From NCBI GenBank assembly GCA_011319805.1, contig SJRY01000271.1, positions 124,001-188,000 on the forward strand: a stretch of DNA of 64,000 nt, read 5' to 3'. Positions 1 through 14,631 of this stretch are shown piece after piece (within the stretch, counting starts at the first letter, position 1; each line of letters begins with the position of its first letter). This DNA comes from Macrocybe gigantea. Lineage: Eukaryota > Basidiomycota > Agaricomycetes > Agaricales > Callistosporiaceae. The notes under the pieces were generated by a model. That model ran no database searches. It saw nothing but the letters and a program-made list of their open reading frames with translations, and was not told where the DNA came from. A program made the position numbers and the translations under genes.

Positions 1-2
1 GC

Positions 3-128
3 GTCGAGAAGGAAAGAACATATGTGTTCAAGCGGGGAACTACGGCATGGAAGACAGAAAATATCAGAGACTTGATTGTTAGCGAGGAGACAATCTCCGT
101 CGGAGGGGACGCGATGGATACAACATAA
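3..128 (+). CDS. 3' end of an unidentified protein gene (cut by window edge)
   Basis: The third frame is open from the window edge to a TAA at about 126-128 and reads as plausible coding sequence, ending in the residues SVGGDAMDTT. Only about 41 residues are visible and I recognise no domain. The other two forward frames close earlier. The 130-505 stretch that follows looks like a 3' flank: it has one short cysteine-rich open frame (259-459) with no supporting splice sites, which I do not count as a gene. Confidence 0.35.
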   Translation, partial: VEKERTYVFKRGTTAWKTENIRDLIVSEETISVGGDAMDTT

Positions 129-505
129 GGATTTAGATACTGTAAGACTATCATCCTGTCGATGGGAACCCCAGTAAAACAGCTGATCAACGAGACATGT
201 CCTGACCTGACAAGAAACGTTTCAAACGCCCTGTCTAGGGCAAGACTGCTGTCACCCTTTGCTCGCCCACTGCTCATCGGAAACCTCTGATGGATATCCA
301 ACATGTGCTTGTCCACTCTGTTGTGGTTCTAATATGCAAAACTTAGACAAGGTAGCTCGCTGTTATTGCACTCTGTGCGCAAGTCACACTCAAGGGCCAT
401 GTTCCTCTGGAAGCGGCGATGCCGCCAGATGCGGCTATAACGCGGGCTGCATTCGCTAGTGCAACGTGTATGCATATGAACTCCAAAACATAGATCTACA
501 AACTG

Positions 506-1790
506 TTACAAACTTGTCATGAGGATGATTAACATTAAGGATAGGACGGCTCCGCGGGAACAGTGGGATTTCAGGCTCTTTTGCCCTCCGGATGTCATTT
601 CAGCATGGGAGTATACGGGCAGAGTAAACGTGTCAAACTGAACGAAGGTTTGTCCGTCATCACTGCCCGGGGCCAGGGGTGACCGACCTGTATACACTAG
701 GGAAATAGAGTGGTTTTCGTGCGATTCGTACCCAGAAGGTACGACGGGGATAGGGGGAAATTGTAGAGCGTAACATTCAGGTTTTCCTGGGACCGAATAG
801 GTATCGATGTAAGCGGTTGTGTTGAAGTCATCGATCAAAATAGAGAAGACCCCTCCGTTAGGAGATGTCACCGTATGTACGACCACGCCTGGTCCTTGAA
901 GTGGACATGTTAGATCAGATACGTGGCATTCGCGACGTTTACAGGACATACCAGTATAACTGAATGAAATAGTCGCATTCGCATTATCAGAAACATGTAA
1001 CGTTTTGCTGACAGTACAGGCGGAGTTGCTCTCAGTGACGTTCCATGCACTCGTAGGAGAGTATGTAACATCAATGTCTGTGGCTGAGACTGCAGACGCC
1101 GATGGTGTTGGAAAGGCCGAAGTGGGCGCCGCTGACGGAAGGGCGGTGCTAGTGACGCCATACGGATTGATGCAGTATACGGTCTTCTGACCATCGATAT
1201 GCTTGCACACTGTCCCGATTGCTAGGACCGCTTGTCAGATTCAAAAGGAACGCGATGGAATGACTTGAGTTGCACATACGACAACAGAAATCGGGTGAAC
1301 CGATGACATCACAACTAGCTGCATTATTCTTTCGGTGAGAACGGTGATCCCAGACTCCAGAAGGATGAAGAACGCTCACTCAGGCTTGGATTTGCGCAAG
1401 GTTCGTCGCTCCATCCATTGACATATGGAACGCTAGGGTCTCCACACAATGGAATGCCTCGACGATAATTGCAGCGCCATCTTTGGAGGGGAGAACGATT
1501 GTGAAATAAGTTCAATGATGCACAAATAGATCCTAACAAACTTACCCAGAAGGGCAACATGTCCCGAAGGATGGACTGCCACAAGGTACGGCGTCGGCAG
1601 AACAGTTGGTCTTTTTTTCGATGTGACCAACCACAAGAGTAGCGGTTGATGGTCAAGCGTCAGTATCGACATAGATGCAATTAGATGAATGCGAACTACT
1701 AACGGATGCCGCAGAGACGGGAGCGATTGAGCAATACGGTGGTGCATAGCGAAAGAACGACCAGCTGAAACATGACTACGAGTGGGGATG
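506..1790 (-). CDS. Cysteine-rich secreted, probably GPI-anchored protein (multi-exon)
   Basis: The function is not recognised. The last exon (about 1206 down to 506) encodes a Ser/Thr/Pro-rich stretch, a domain with several Cys and N-glycosylation sequons, and a hydrophobic C-terminus ending LSLMLIILMTSL, which fits a GPI signal. Upstream exons are short and cysteine-rich. One ends in GTCCPSG at a GTAAGT donor near 1545. Another ends DFCC at a GTATGT donor near 1265 and joins, across an intron of about 57 nt with a TAG acceptor, to PIGTVCKHIDGQ. The two modules look alike (GSPxFxTCCP / GSPDFCCPIGTVC). The 5' end is unresolved: a signal-like MFQLVVLSLCTTV at about 1770 lies in a different frame from the first Cys module. 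A GTTAGT..AAAAAAG intron would remove the in-frame TGA near 1652, but the join back to that ATG remains unclear. Confidence 0.6.
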
Positions 1791-1847
1791 GGATGAAATG
1801 GCAGCTGTGAGCTTTGCGGTGTCCGACGGAGGCGTTGCAAGACCCAG

Positions 1848-2087
1848 ATGTTTCCTCATGTCGATTATATACCTTCAGAAAATTTGGCAAAGTTCACTCA
1901 GCTCCTAAACTTGTATCGAGCTATCGGAATCGTTGAAGTGCAGCAGATCTACTACGCATCAACGTATGTTTTCACTGATCGGATAAGAAATTTGAGCGAT
2001 AAAGCGCAGAAGGATTATGTGAGGACGTACCTATCTCGGATCAAATGTCGTCTGCTAGAAGCGTCTTTGGCTGCGCTCGGCGATTGA
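1848..2087 (+). CDS. Short ORF of unknown identity (79 codons)
   Basis: An ATG-to-TGA frame of 79 residues has ordinary coding composition (for example FTQLLNLYRAIGIVEVQQ). The ATG follows directly on a CCCAG that could be a splice acceptor, so this may be a last exon rather than a whole gene. It abuts the 5' end of the cysteine-rich gene on the other strand. No family is recognised, and it could be a chance frame. Confidence 0.3.
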   Translation: MFPHVDYIPSENLAKFTQLLNLYRAIGIVEVQQIYYASTYVFTDRIRNLSDKAQKDYVRTYLSRIKCRLLEASLAALGD

Positions 2088-2918
2088 GATTCCAGTTTTC
2101 CAAGGATAAGATGTCGAAGAACTTGTATCCAGCGTTGACAGATTGACCTTGGCTAGGGCGGTGGGCTGATCATGGTGAGAAAAAATAGCCCAAAACGGAT
2201 CGTAAATTTGACCCGACGGGATATTTTGCACAGCTCTGAATTTATTCTTGCCTCATGTCGCAAGTGACGTGTCGTCGGCCTCACATCCAGCGTTTGTTTG
2301 CAGAGGATGTTTTCTTGGCTCGACTCATAAGATAATCTGTCCAACATCTGGGCCTGTGCATGTGTCATTATGACACAGAGACTACGGAGCAGGGTGCACT
2401 GCCGATTCCACTATTTGGGAATGTCATTTCATTTTTGTTTTTTATTGAGCCCTGCCAGTTGGCTCTGTTTTGTTTTGCTGGCGAATATTGAGGAACACTT
2501 CGTTATCCTCACGGGTCATTTTGAGGATGGCATTTTCTTCGTTATCGATGTCTGGACGGAACAATTGACTTCTAACCATTTCACTCGTGTAGCTCCGAGT
2601 ATCTCATTTACGAACATACAATTCCCATGAGGGAGGCTGTGTCAATGTACGTGCTGCTATGATTTCATTCCGTGAAGTTAAATCTTCAGGAATTGATGTT
2701 AGGGCGATGCAATGTGTTGACTGATTGATGTGTAGAAGCTGCGTCTGCGACCGACAGATGCTGTGTACAGGAAGCCGCATCATACCTTTTTTTGTCGAGG
2801 TTCAAAGCCATCGGCACTAGGGACAGCATTATTCGCAGATTTGCTGAGTGATTCAAGCACGGACCCAACGTTTTTGCTGCACTCGCCGCAGCTGCTATAT
2901 CTAAGAGTTCCTGGGATG
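2088..2918. other. Intergenic stretch, no supported gene
   Basis: Open frames here are short and lack domain signals or convincing splice sites. One, at 2370-2630, is hydrophobic in the middle but I cannot support it as a gene. The right part is probably the promoter and 5' leader of the DUF4436 gene. Confidence 0.5.
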
Positions 2919-4519
2919 GAAAGGCCACCGAACGACATGTCTTGGTATCCGAAACCATGGGCAGCTGTGCTCGGACGGACGAACTCCCAACCCATTCCAA
3001 AATCCCGTCTGTTCACACTCTATTCAAGCGTCCTCATTCTGTCATTCGGAGCAATCTTTCTCAGTTTCGCTTCGATACTCAATAGTACATTGGCCACCCA
3101 CTGGCAGGTTCCGTCATTGCCCAATGTCAGCAACGTAAGTCTCGTCTCATCAGTGATAGGGTTCATCGAATGGCTGAAGGCACATACGATAAATCAGCTT
3201 GATATGTTTGTCGAAGTTATATTGATAGATCCCATGGAACGCACTATTGCTATAGACTGGTATCCGACGATAACCGTTTCCGAAATCAATTGCTCGGAAT
3301 ACATGACAAGCCCTTTTGTGCGAGAGTTTTATATCCCTCAGTGTGTATCCGGGTCATCCATCGCCAAGGTCGCCGGCACAGCTCATTATCCTCATTTTTC
3401 AGAGCCGTATTGGACATGTCTAGTCCAGGATGGACTCTGAGTCCACCTTATCCACCCCTCTTTGTTTTTAATGGCACCGAGTATTGTCTCGATATGAACG
3501 ACCTTCAAATCCACCGTCCGTCGTTCAGGACGATCACGAAGCTCATTGAATCCAAGGACACTGATTTGGGACGGATACTGTCTTCTCTGAAAAACTATCC
3601 CTTTGACGTGTAAGCACGCAGTTGGCGTTGGCAATGTGCATGGCGAGGACCTGAACCCCCTAACTTAGATATACAGCACCCCTCAGCATTTCGGTGCGCG
3701 ATCCTTACACTGACTCCAAGAGTGCTCCGCGCGTTACACAACTCTTCCCCATGGCCGTGTATGTACAGAACATCTGCTTCCAGATATTCATTAATTGACG
3801 CGCATGCCGAACGATCCAGGAATTTCCAAGTCTCGCTCGTTACGCAATTTGTACAGTTTGACAGAATGCAGAATAGCCAGCTGGTAATCGATCTCGAAAT
3901 TACGCGATCGAAGGCAGTTCAGGCTTTTGCTATTGCTGTCGCAATTTCCAACTGTAAGTAATGAACACGAGAAAGTTCATTATCATTCGCCTAAATGTAT
4001 CTGATACTCGACTCTTCAAGGGTTTGCCGTCGCCACTTTTCTCATGATAATGGCTTCAACCTTTGTTTACGAATCACCTAAGATTTATTCTGAAATGTTT
4101 GTCGTGCCTGTGGGGACACTATTCGCATTCTCGAGCATTCGAGCGAATCTCCCGGGCGCTCCTGTTGGCTTCGGTGAGCATCTTTGCCATGATTTTGCCT
4201 GGCGTAGGAAATAATGCAACAATAGGAACCACTGTCGGTGAGGATACCCCCCTGGGCCAATGCAGCCTCGCCTAATTGTCTGGAACACCTGCAACTTTTC
4301 TTAGATATGTATTCGATCCTACCCGTGCTTATCATCTTGTCACTATGCGTGAGTAGCTGGTGCCCGGATTCATCGATTTCGCTCAAAACAGCCTTCTTGC
4401 AGGGCTTCGCTTTGCTGTTGATTGTGTTGTATCGGAGAATCATCCGGATCACGTCTCCCAAATCAGGTCAGTACAATGACATTGTATTGGAACATGCAAT
4501 GGCTAAAATAGGATGTTAG
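2919..4519 (+). CDS. DUF4436-family integral membrane protein
   Basis: Predicted multi-pass membrane protein of the fungal DUF4436 family; the biochemical role is unknown. The chosen start gives MERPPNDMSWYPKPW followed by one transmembrane segment (LFTLYSSVLILSFGAIFL). After a GTAAGT intron (about 3135-3193) comes an extracytoplasmic domain with the family pattern of IDPMERTIAIDW and, later, LKNYPFDV joined to YTAPLSISVRDP. The C-terminal part has the transmembrane run AFAIAVAISNWFAVATFLMI, then FAFSSIRANLPGAPVGFG, then DMYSILPVLIILSLC, which is the family's conserved ending. Several introns of about 50-120 nt lie near 3345-3400, 3610-3675, 3955-4020 and 4170-4295. The last exon reads to a TAG at 4517-4519, but a GTCAGT inside it could be a donor for a further exon. 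Confidence 0.78.
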
Positions 4520-5066
4520 GAGTTCGTGTCTGTATGTATGAAACCAAGCAGGACTGCGAGGATATCACCGTGATTCAATCGAGCAGCAATTCAATATCTA
4601 GTGCAGGCCACTCACAATTTGGTCCTTGATGTCGACAGTGTGTAACGATCGCCTTTGCAAATTACCAAAATGCCAACTACCATGGGCACCAATCTCGGTG
4701 GTCCACCAAGCGCTGAGTCGATATCAATGTCGTCATGTGCTGATGGTCGATGGCCATTGATATTTGTACCGAAACAGAGGACAAAATGCGCCACACTAGT
4801 CCGAACCTCGTCCACATCACATCTCAGTACTTGCAATGTCCAGGTTCGGTTCTGACTTCTACAATAGCCTTCCATCCGTCCTCAATGCTCACGGAGCACT
4901 TGTCGATCGAGAACGCATCTTTGGTCGTGTATTACAGTTTATTGTACTTTGTTACATTGACTCGATATCGACAAACAACTCGATCAATCAGGTCCTTTGC
5001 CCACCATAAACCGTCTCAAAGATACATCAATGCCGAAAAACAAGGTCTTCGCTTCCAGACTACAGT
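4520..5066. other. Intergenic stretch, no supported gene
   Basis: Two overlapping forward frames (from 4655 and 4750) and one reverse frame have no recognisable domain and no consistent splice signals. The last part is the likely promoter and leader of the Trm4 gene. Confidence 0.4.
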
Positions 5067-7998
<2,932 letters not shown>

Positions 7999-8068
7999 AA
8001 GGATTAACGTTAAGATATATTTGTACACAGCTGGACAGCAATAACAAAACATAGCGAGATCTGAAACT

Positions 8069-11000
8069 CTAAAGGCAGTTTATAATCGAATGAAGCCATT
8101 GGTTGTTTTCCATCTTCGGTCGGAATTCGTCCAGGCAGTTTTGCAGGTCTTGCAACTGTGCCTGAAAGGATTCTTCATCATCCGTCATAATGGTGTCTTC
8201 ACCATCCGTCCGTTTGCCCGACCACTTTTTGAAAAAGTTTTCCAAGATTAGAATCCCTTCTTCAGAGATCTCTGGAGGAATATTTTCCGCGTTTTCTTTC
8301 TGATCTGCTTATCATGGATGTCAGAATTACACAGCTGCGTTGCTTCTGCGGCTCACCAATCCCAAAGTCTTCGAGCTCATCTGCGTTTCGTTTTGCGAGC
8401 TGGGTGATAAAATCTCGACTTTATCCAGCAGTTTGACAAAAGATCAAACTGCATACCTTTACAACGTCTTCAGGGAAGTTCGCAAGTTGCGCAACGTGAA
8501 TACCGAAGCTCTGATCAGAAACACCTGGAAAATTGAGCTTTATTAACCTGTATTGGTGCCTTTGCATTGGGGACTCACCAGGTTCCACTTTGTACAGCAA
8601 GGTGATGTCACGATCTTGCTTTCCGCTTCCTTGGGGCGTGACATGCGCCACCACATGTAGATTCTTAACGTGAGGAATCTGCTGGTCCAGAGCCGTAAGC
8701 TCATGGAAATGTGTCGCGAATAGACAGAAGGCATGGATTTCTGAAGCAATATGTCTTTAGAAAGTTTGTGTGAGCGTAGTGCTGCTCAAGATGCAACTGA
8801 TCATTACTCAGAAATTGCCCAGGCTAAACCAAAGCCATCGTAAGTTGAAGTTCCTAAATAAAAATCAGATCGTTAATGGTTGGAAAAGCGTGGCAACACG
8901 AACCACGACCAAGCTCATCGATGATGATAAGCGAATCCTTGGTAGCTGACTGAGTTGGTATTGAGATCAGAGTTGTTAGCGTACAAGCATACAATCAGGC
9001 ATACACGCAAAATTGCAGCGGTTTCCAACATTTCCGCCATGAATGTAGATACGCCTTTGAGCTGGCTATCACCCGCTCCGACGCGACATAGTATGGAATC
9101 GAAGATGGGGACTTGGGCTTCACTTGCAGGTACAAAACAGCCTGTTTGCGCCATTAACGCAATGACCCCGATCTGTGATTGAAATGAGAGGAGATCACAT
9201 TGAAAGACGCCACGGACGAACTTGACGAATGTATGTCGATTTTCCACCCATATTCGGACCAGCTGGAACATACTGAGAGCTTGAATAGACAATAGCGAAG
9301 GACGACGTACTGATTATATGAAATTCGCTTTCGTCTGCACTAGACGTATTAAGAAGAGCATTCTAATATTGTCTAACTGATCGAAAAGCGTACCTTTAAT
9401 CATCTCGACATCGTTCGGAATGAAAGATACGTCATCTTGGACTTCTAAACAAGGATGCCGGGCATCTCTTAGTATAAGACTGCCTGAGCCTGATACACAT
9501 TTCAGCAATGTTGCAAAGGCCAATGGTAATGTGTCAAACCTTTCTCCAACACCTTGGGTTTGACATACGGCTCAGGAGCATTTACAGAGACGTGAGCAAA
9601 GCTTTCAGTATCTCAGTATCTAGAAAGCGTAAGGTAAATTGAGACAAAAACCATACCTGAGGATTACGTCAAGGTGTGCAATGATGGTATCGAGTGACTC
9701 CAGTACAGGTGTATATGTGGCTAGACGGTCGTTTCAACGGAGAACTGCTGGAAAGAAAAATTGGCCCCTACATGCGATATTGACGACTTCCTTTACAAGA
9801 CCACTCTGAGTTCTCGTGTACGACTGGGACAGATCCGTAAAGTCTTCGGCAAGACGCTTCAACGTTTTCGTTGTAAAAAATACGCCGCTCTTATTGGTTC
9901 CCAGCTCAATATATTTCTTGGATAGGCCTTTCGCGTCCTTGGGTGACAGGTCATCAATACAATGCCGCTGAATTGGCGGGCAGATCACACCGTCTTAGTG
10001 AGCCGGAAACAATAGCCATAGACTTGGCTATTTTCCAGATGAAGTTTCTTATCGAGTTCTAAATCCAAATCTCGGCCCACCGTGCGGTGTTCCGTGTCCA
10101 ATCCGTCACGGACCTGGGTGTTTCGATGTCAACCACGTAATCGTTCTTTGTTCAAATATCCATGCATACCGTCGTGAGCTTTTCGGCAAGCTCCTTCAGC
10201 CTCGGATCATATTCTGGCTTGATAACGTAGTTGTGATTGTCGAGTTCGTCCAAGTCCAAAGTTTGTTCGACCATCTCCGCGTACTTCGCAAGGCTGTCGT
10301 TGTGCTCCTAGGTAGTCAAGCAGATTTCATCAAAACTGCAGATAGCTGGGAGACCGTGCGGCATGAAAATCAGCTTACCTTCAAAGATTTCAAGTAAGCT
10401 TCCTCGATGAGGGTCAAATAACCATCTTTATCGAGTTGAACACTTTCAAGAGCCTCAACCATGCCTGGCAGCTAGCGAAAAAAAGTGATAAAAGCTGCTG
10501 TGAGATGCACTGACTTATTAAAAATACCTTGATGACGACTTGGTACACGCGTACAACATCTTCCAGATTTGCTGCACCCTTTAAGAAGCGTTTGCTAAGC
10601 CGGTGCATGTCGGGCATGAATTTCAAAAACTCGTCCTTAATGCGAAAATCATCAGGTCAAGTGTTGAACGTGCAATCGAGAAGAGAAAAGGAGTTACCTG
10701 CAGCGTCCGACGTGAGTCTGTGTCTTCGACGAATATCTCCACTAAATTCTGCCGTCTGTCTAGCGGCAAATGAGAGTAGGTGATAATCAACATGGACCTG
10801 ACTCACGGATTTCATGGAGATTTACGAGGGGCTGCTTTAGCCATGTTCCCAGGAGTCGTGTACCCTGGGCTGTTTTACACTTGTTAAGGAGGCCTAACAA
10901 CGTGGTATTCCTTGTGGTTGTACCCTTGTATGCGTCATACAGAAAGCTCAGTCGTGACCGATGAGATACTCACGGCATTTCCAGGAGCTTCTGTGAGGTT

Positions 11001-12269
11001 GAGGGCTCTCAAAGCACTCGCATCCAATTTCATGTACTGAGAGAGATCATGCATGCGAAGGCTATATGAGCCATGATTCGACGGGTCGGAGAGGAGGGAT
11101 AGATAGGTAACGAGAGCGGATAGAGTAGAAGATGCATTAGGTAGTGACAACTCGTCTGTTTCTCGAAGGTCAAAGCGAGACTGCGATAACTGTGTAAAAG
11201 ATACATACGAATCGTGACAGAGGTATCTGCTGTCGATGCTTTTGATATGGCCGTTGATTTGAGCAACCGTGGCAGGTCGTCGGCTATATTCTTCGCGGTG
11301 AAATCACCTATGCAGATATGATAAGTAAATTTGAAAAGGTACATTTAACAAACGAGTTAACTTGGCTTGCGCTCAGAGATGATAACACCACAGCGGTCCA
11401 AGACACCCTTCAGTTTGTTCAAGTCGATATCACGGTCGGTGGTTCCAGAGGAAGTCCCTGCCGGAACGATTGCCTCCTTAACTGAAAGTTGAATAATAAG
11501 TGACTGCAGTTGATGCGATGTTGAGTTCAGTTTCAATTAGCATTAGAAGATAGAAAAAGTGCACTTCTGTATTTGAGAACAGATCATTATCCACGAATTC
11601 TGCTACTCCCAGTTGCCTGACACTCGTATCTGCGAAAGCAACTCCAACAGTCCTAAGCCTGGCTTTGGCACCAGGCGCCGTAGCGGGCGTAGATGCAAGT
11701 TTGATAGCCATGACGATTGGGACTGAAAGGAGGTCTGAATTTGTGAATAGCAGATCCTCCACTTCCTGTAGATTTCCTGGGGATGCCTAGGGGAGAGTTA
11801 AGGGACAAAGGGATGACTAGCAGACCACGACGCACTTCTTTGTCTAGCCGAAACTTTGCCGCTTTTTTCCCTTGCCCTGGTTCTGGGGCCCAGATTTCAA
11901 CTCGTAATTGTTTCGCAGTGAGGGCTTCTCTCAAAAGCATCTGGGCAACGCTGACCTTCAACGTTACTGACGGAAGACCAGCTGTGCGGCCACCTGCACC
12001 CAGGTATTTTATAACAGTATTGGTGTGAAAGACATGCTGGGCCACAAAGACGGCGTCTGGGCCATAAGCAGCATAATAGGCGTCGGTGCCCGTACGCTGA
12101 AAGAGACGAAGGGTTCCAGTCTCGGGCGATTTGGGTGGTAATTTCGTGAAGAACGCTATGAAACCCGGATCAGTGGTCTGATCTGTATGGATGTCAGAGA
12201 AGTCGTATAAGCATATGAAAGCAACTTACCTGCCAAGTCTTGTTCAACGTCCCTTTCTTTGCCGTACAT
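8069..12269 (-). CDS. MSH2: DNA mismatch repair protein MSH2 (MutS homologue)
   Basis: MSH2 forms MutS-alpha with MSH6 and MutS-beta with MSH3, and recognises mismatches and loops in the nucleus. The first exon reads [13 protein letters not shown] (ATG at 12267-12269). The mismatch-binding domain includes [24 protein letters not shown] and [10 protein letters not shown]; the core includes [16 protein letters not shown]. The ATPase is complete: [10 protein letters not shown], Walker [14 protein letters not shown] (about 9233-9262), [14 protein letters not shown], the signature [18 protein letters not shown], Walker [11 protein letters not shown] (about 8917) joined across an intron to [15 protein letters not shown], then [10 protein letters not shown] and [16 protein letters not shown]. 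The C-terminus ends [11 protein letters not shown], stop at 8069-8071. Introns are numerous and short. I see no disruption, so it is probably functional. It is divergent from the carrier gene at 12638. Confidence 0.95.
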
Positions 12270-12637
12270 CTGCGCTATAGCTAAGCTGAAGACTCGAGCA
12301 CGCTGGAGTTTCACCACGCGACGTTCCATCACATCACGCGACACACGTCACAGGCACGTGGATTACCCTTTGCAAACTTGGGTGCATTGCTCCGGTCCAG
12401 ACCAACCACCCTCACTCTGTGCACCGGCCATTGCTTTCCTGTGTTGCCACTCCTTTATACAGCATCGGTTGACGAGTTGACTTCATTCCATCCTACATTT
12501 CTCCACAGGTTTTTGACGAAATATAATGCACCGCAGCATCTGAAGGAAGTTCAGTTACAATATCTGTTTTTCACATTTTATTCGTATTCCCTCTCCCAAC
12601 ATCTACTTCAGACGATATCTTCCTGTTATAGAGAAGC
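12270..12637. promoter_or_regulatory. Shared upstream region between divergent MSH2 and mitochondrial carrier
   Basis: About 370 bp separate the two divergent start codons, so both promoters must lie here, overlap each other or extend into the genes. No specific binding site is asserted. It holds pyrimidine-rich stretches (about 12590-12625) just before the carrier ATG, which is common for fungal leaders. Confidence 0.5.
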
Positions 12638-13956
12638 ATGGAAGCTCCTCCGAACGCCTTTGCAAGGGATTCCTCGGCTGTTAGAGCCATGAAGGACATC
12701 ACTTTCGGCAGTGTGCGTCGTTCCCCCCATCTATTTAAACCTGTACCTGTCTATGTGACATTTGCTTGCTTGGACATGCATTCATCATTTTTTTTTTTCT
12801 TAGAAAGTTGTCTGATTGTTGTCCAAATAGATTGCAGGCATGGTGTCGAAGGTGTTCGAACATCCGTTTGACCTGACCAAAGTCAGACTACAATCACAAG
12901 TTTTGGCAGCGACCACACGTTTCGATGGCCCCATAGATTGCCTTATGAAAACTTGGCAGTACGAAGGTGTACGAGGACTGTACCGTGTCTGTTTGGGCGA
13001 CACCTCTATGCTTACATTCAGCTGACGGATTCCGCAATAGGGACTTCCTGCACCGATAGTGGGTGCTATGGCAGAAAATGCTTCGCTATTTCTCGGCTAC
13101 AGCGAATTTCAAAATTTAATAAAGAGGATCAATAGACAACCTCTGACGGAGCAACCAACGCTCGGTCAATTGGCACTAGCGGGTGCTGGAGCGGGGATGG
13201 TTACCAGTTTCCTTCTGCAAGTCACCATGTTTATTTTGGAATAGACCTTGACATCCCCTCTTACGTCGTCTTTCAATCAGGACCCCAATCGAACTTGTAA
13301 AGTGTAAAATGCAGGTTCAGATGTTGGCAAGGCCAAGAAGCGTGGACGCTGGTGTACAAGCCCTGCCTGGTCCGATATCTATTTTGGTATCTGTCATCCG
13401 AAACGATGGCGTAAAGGGTTTATGGCTTGGACATACGGGGACTTTCATTCGCGAAACAGGAGGTACAGCCGCTTGGTTTTGGACTAAGGAAACTGTGAGC
13501 AGGATATTGGTGTCCAAGCGCTTAAAAAGGGAGCGTGGCGGTGCCGAAAGTGATGTGGAGGATAGGAAGGTCGCTTTGACGCCCTCTGGAAATCTAGACC
13601 TAAAACCTTGGGAGTCAGCCTTGGCGGGAGCTTGCGCTGGCGCTTCATTTAACCTCGCATTGTTCCCAGCTGATAGTGTCAAGAGCGCCATGCAGACAGA
13701 GGAAGAGTTACGTGCAGGCAGGATGGCAGCGGTTTCGAATTCCAGTTCATCTGCAGCCTCTGCTGCGGGAAGGTCATCTGGGATTGCGTCCGTGGTACCG
13801 CCCAAACCAACATTCTATGGCACGTTTAGGGCGATGTATGAAGCACAAGGCATAAGGGGTTTGTACGCCGGATGCGGAATCACGGTGGCGCGATCTATAC
13901 CGAGCAGCGCAATCATCTTTTTGATCTACGACGGGCTTTCTAAACGATTTGGATGA
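12638..13956 (+). CDS. Mitochondrial carrier (SLC25), ornithine transporter ORT1/ARG11 type
   Basis: Inner mitochondrial membrane carrier. The closest recognisable subfamily is the ornithine/basic amino-acid carrier that exports ornithine for arginine synthesis; the assignment rests on KVFEHPFDLTKVRLQSQ, GAMAENASLFLGY and GGTAAWFWTKE. Three Px[DE]xx[KR] repeat signatures are visible: HPFDLTKVR, TPIELVKCKMQ and FPADSVKSAMQ. The exons are 12638-12718, 12831-12986, 13041-13216 and 13281-13956, with a TGA stop. The first exon encodes MEAPPNAFARDS. The 13217-13280 intron must start with GCAAGT (a GC-AG intron) to keep the conserved SFLL-TPIELVK frame. A poorly conserved Ser/Ala-rich insert (NSSSSAASAAGRSSG) sits after the third signature. 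The length of about 350 residues is on the long side for the family because of this insert and the loop around RLKRERGGAESD. Confidence 0.85.
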
Positions 13957-14631
13957 CGACGCACACAGTAGTTAGCCAGCGATTGACACTTGGAATTCAT
14001 TATGTTTTAGAGCGGCATGGCAGACAACGCAAGTTGTGTGAAGTGAGAATCTCAAGTTATGTCGACGTACTAGTTGGCGTTTTACACAAAGGAAAGAGCG
14101 CGTAACTTGGAAGCCCGACGAGCCGAGCCTGCATGAAAGAATCGGAAAAATGCACGTAGGCGCAGTCCGATTTGAAGAGCATCACAAATAAAGGTGTTAT
14201 TTCAAGCCATTTCACACGCTACATTCAACAGCTAGCTGCCACGACGGTAACCATAGCATCGCTCACGTCACGTAAGTGAAGCTTCTGTGCAGTTGACTGA
14301 TAATCAGACTCGAGCACAGCAAAAATGTACTGCTTCGGCATTCCTGTGACATTTTTGACATGTTGGCCTCAAGGTTCGGGTACACAGTCCGACATTAGAA
14401 GAATAAGCACCATCCATGTTGACGCGTTGAGTGGCCTGTGTCTGGTCGTCGCGTGAGTCGCTTCCTGCATAGCGATTCGCTTTTAACGCGGATACCAAGA
14501 CGCCATATAGAAGATCAGCTTCTGGCGTGTCAAGTTGACAGACAGATCGATCTTGATTTGTCTCTGCCCTCGGCGTTATTGTTTAATGCACAGAACACGC
14601 GGGACTCGTGCCTTCCAGCTTGACGTTCACA
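13957..14631. other. Intergenic stretch, no supported gene
   Basis: This is the 3' flank of the carrier gene and the 5' flank of the DUF3433 gene. Short frames on both strands (for example 14304-14498 minus) have no recognisable features. No repeats are seen. Confidence 0.5.

Noticed and set aside
259..459. Cysteine-rich peptide gene
   Set aside because: The 66-residue frame has many Cys but no signal peptide and no splice or context support.
2370..2630. Small membrane protein ORF
   Set aside because: Only a hydrophobic middle supports it. There is no homology signal, no supporting splice context, and the composition is that of intergenic DNA.
5030..5066. ATG at 5030 as the Trm4 start
   Set aside because: It is out of frame with the coding exon, and the space is too short for an intron that would correct it.
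12156..12344. ATG at 12344 as the MSH2 start
   Set aside because: The in-frame ATG at 12269 gives the short MSH2-like N-terminus. The upstream extension is basic and not typical of the family.
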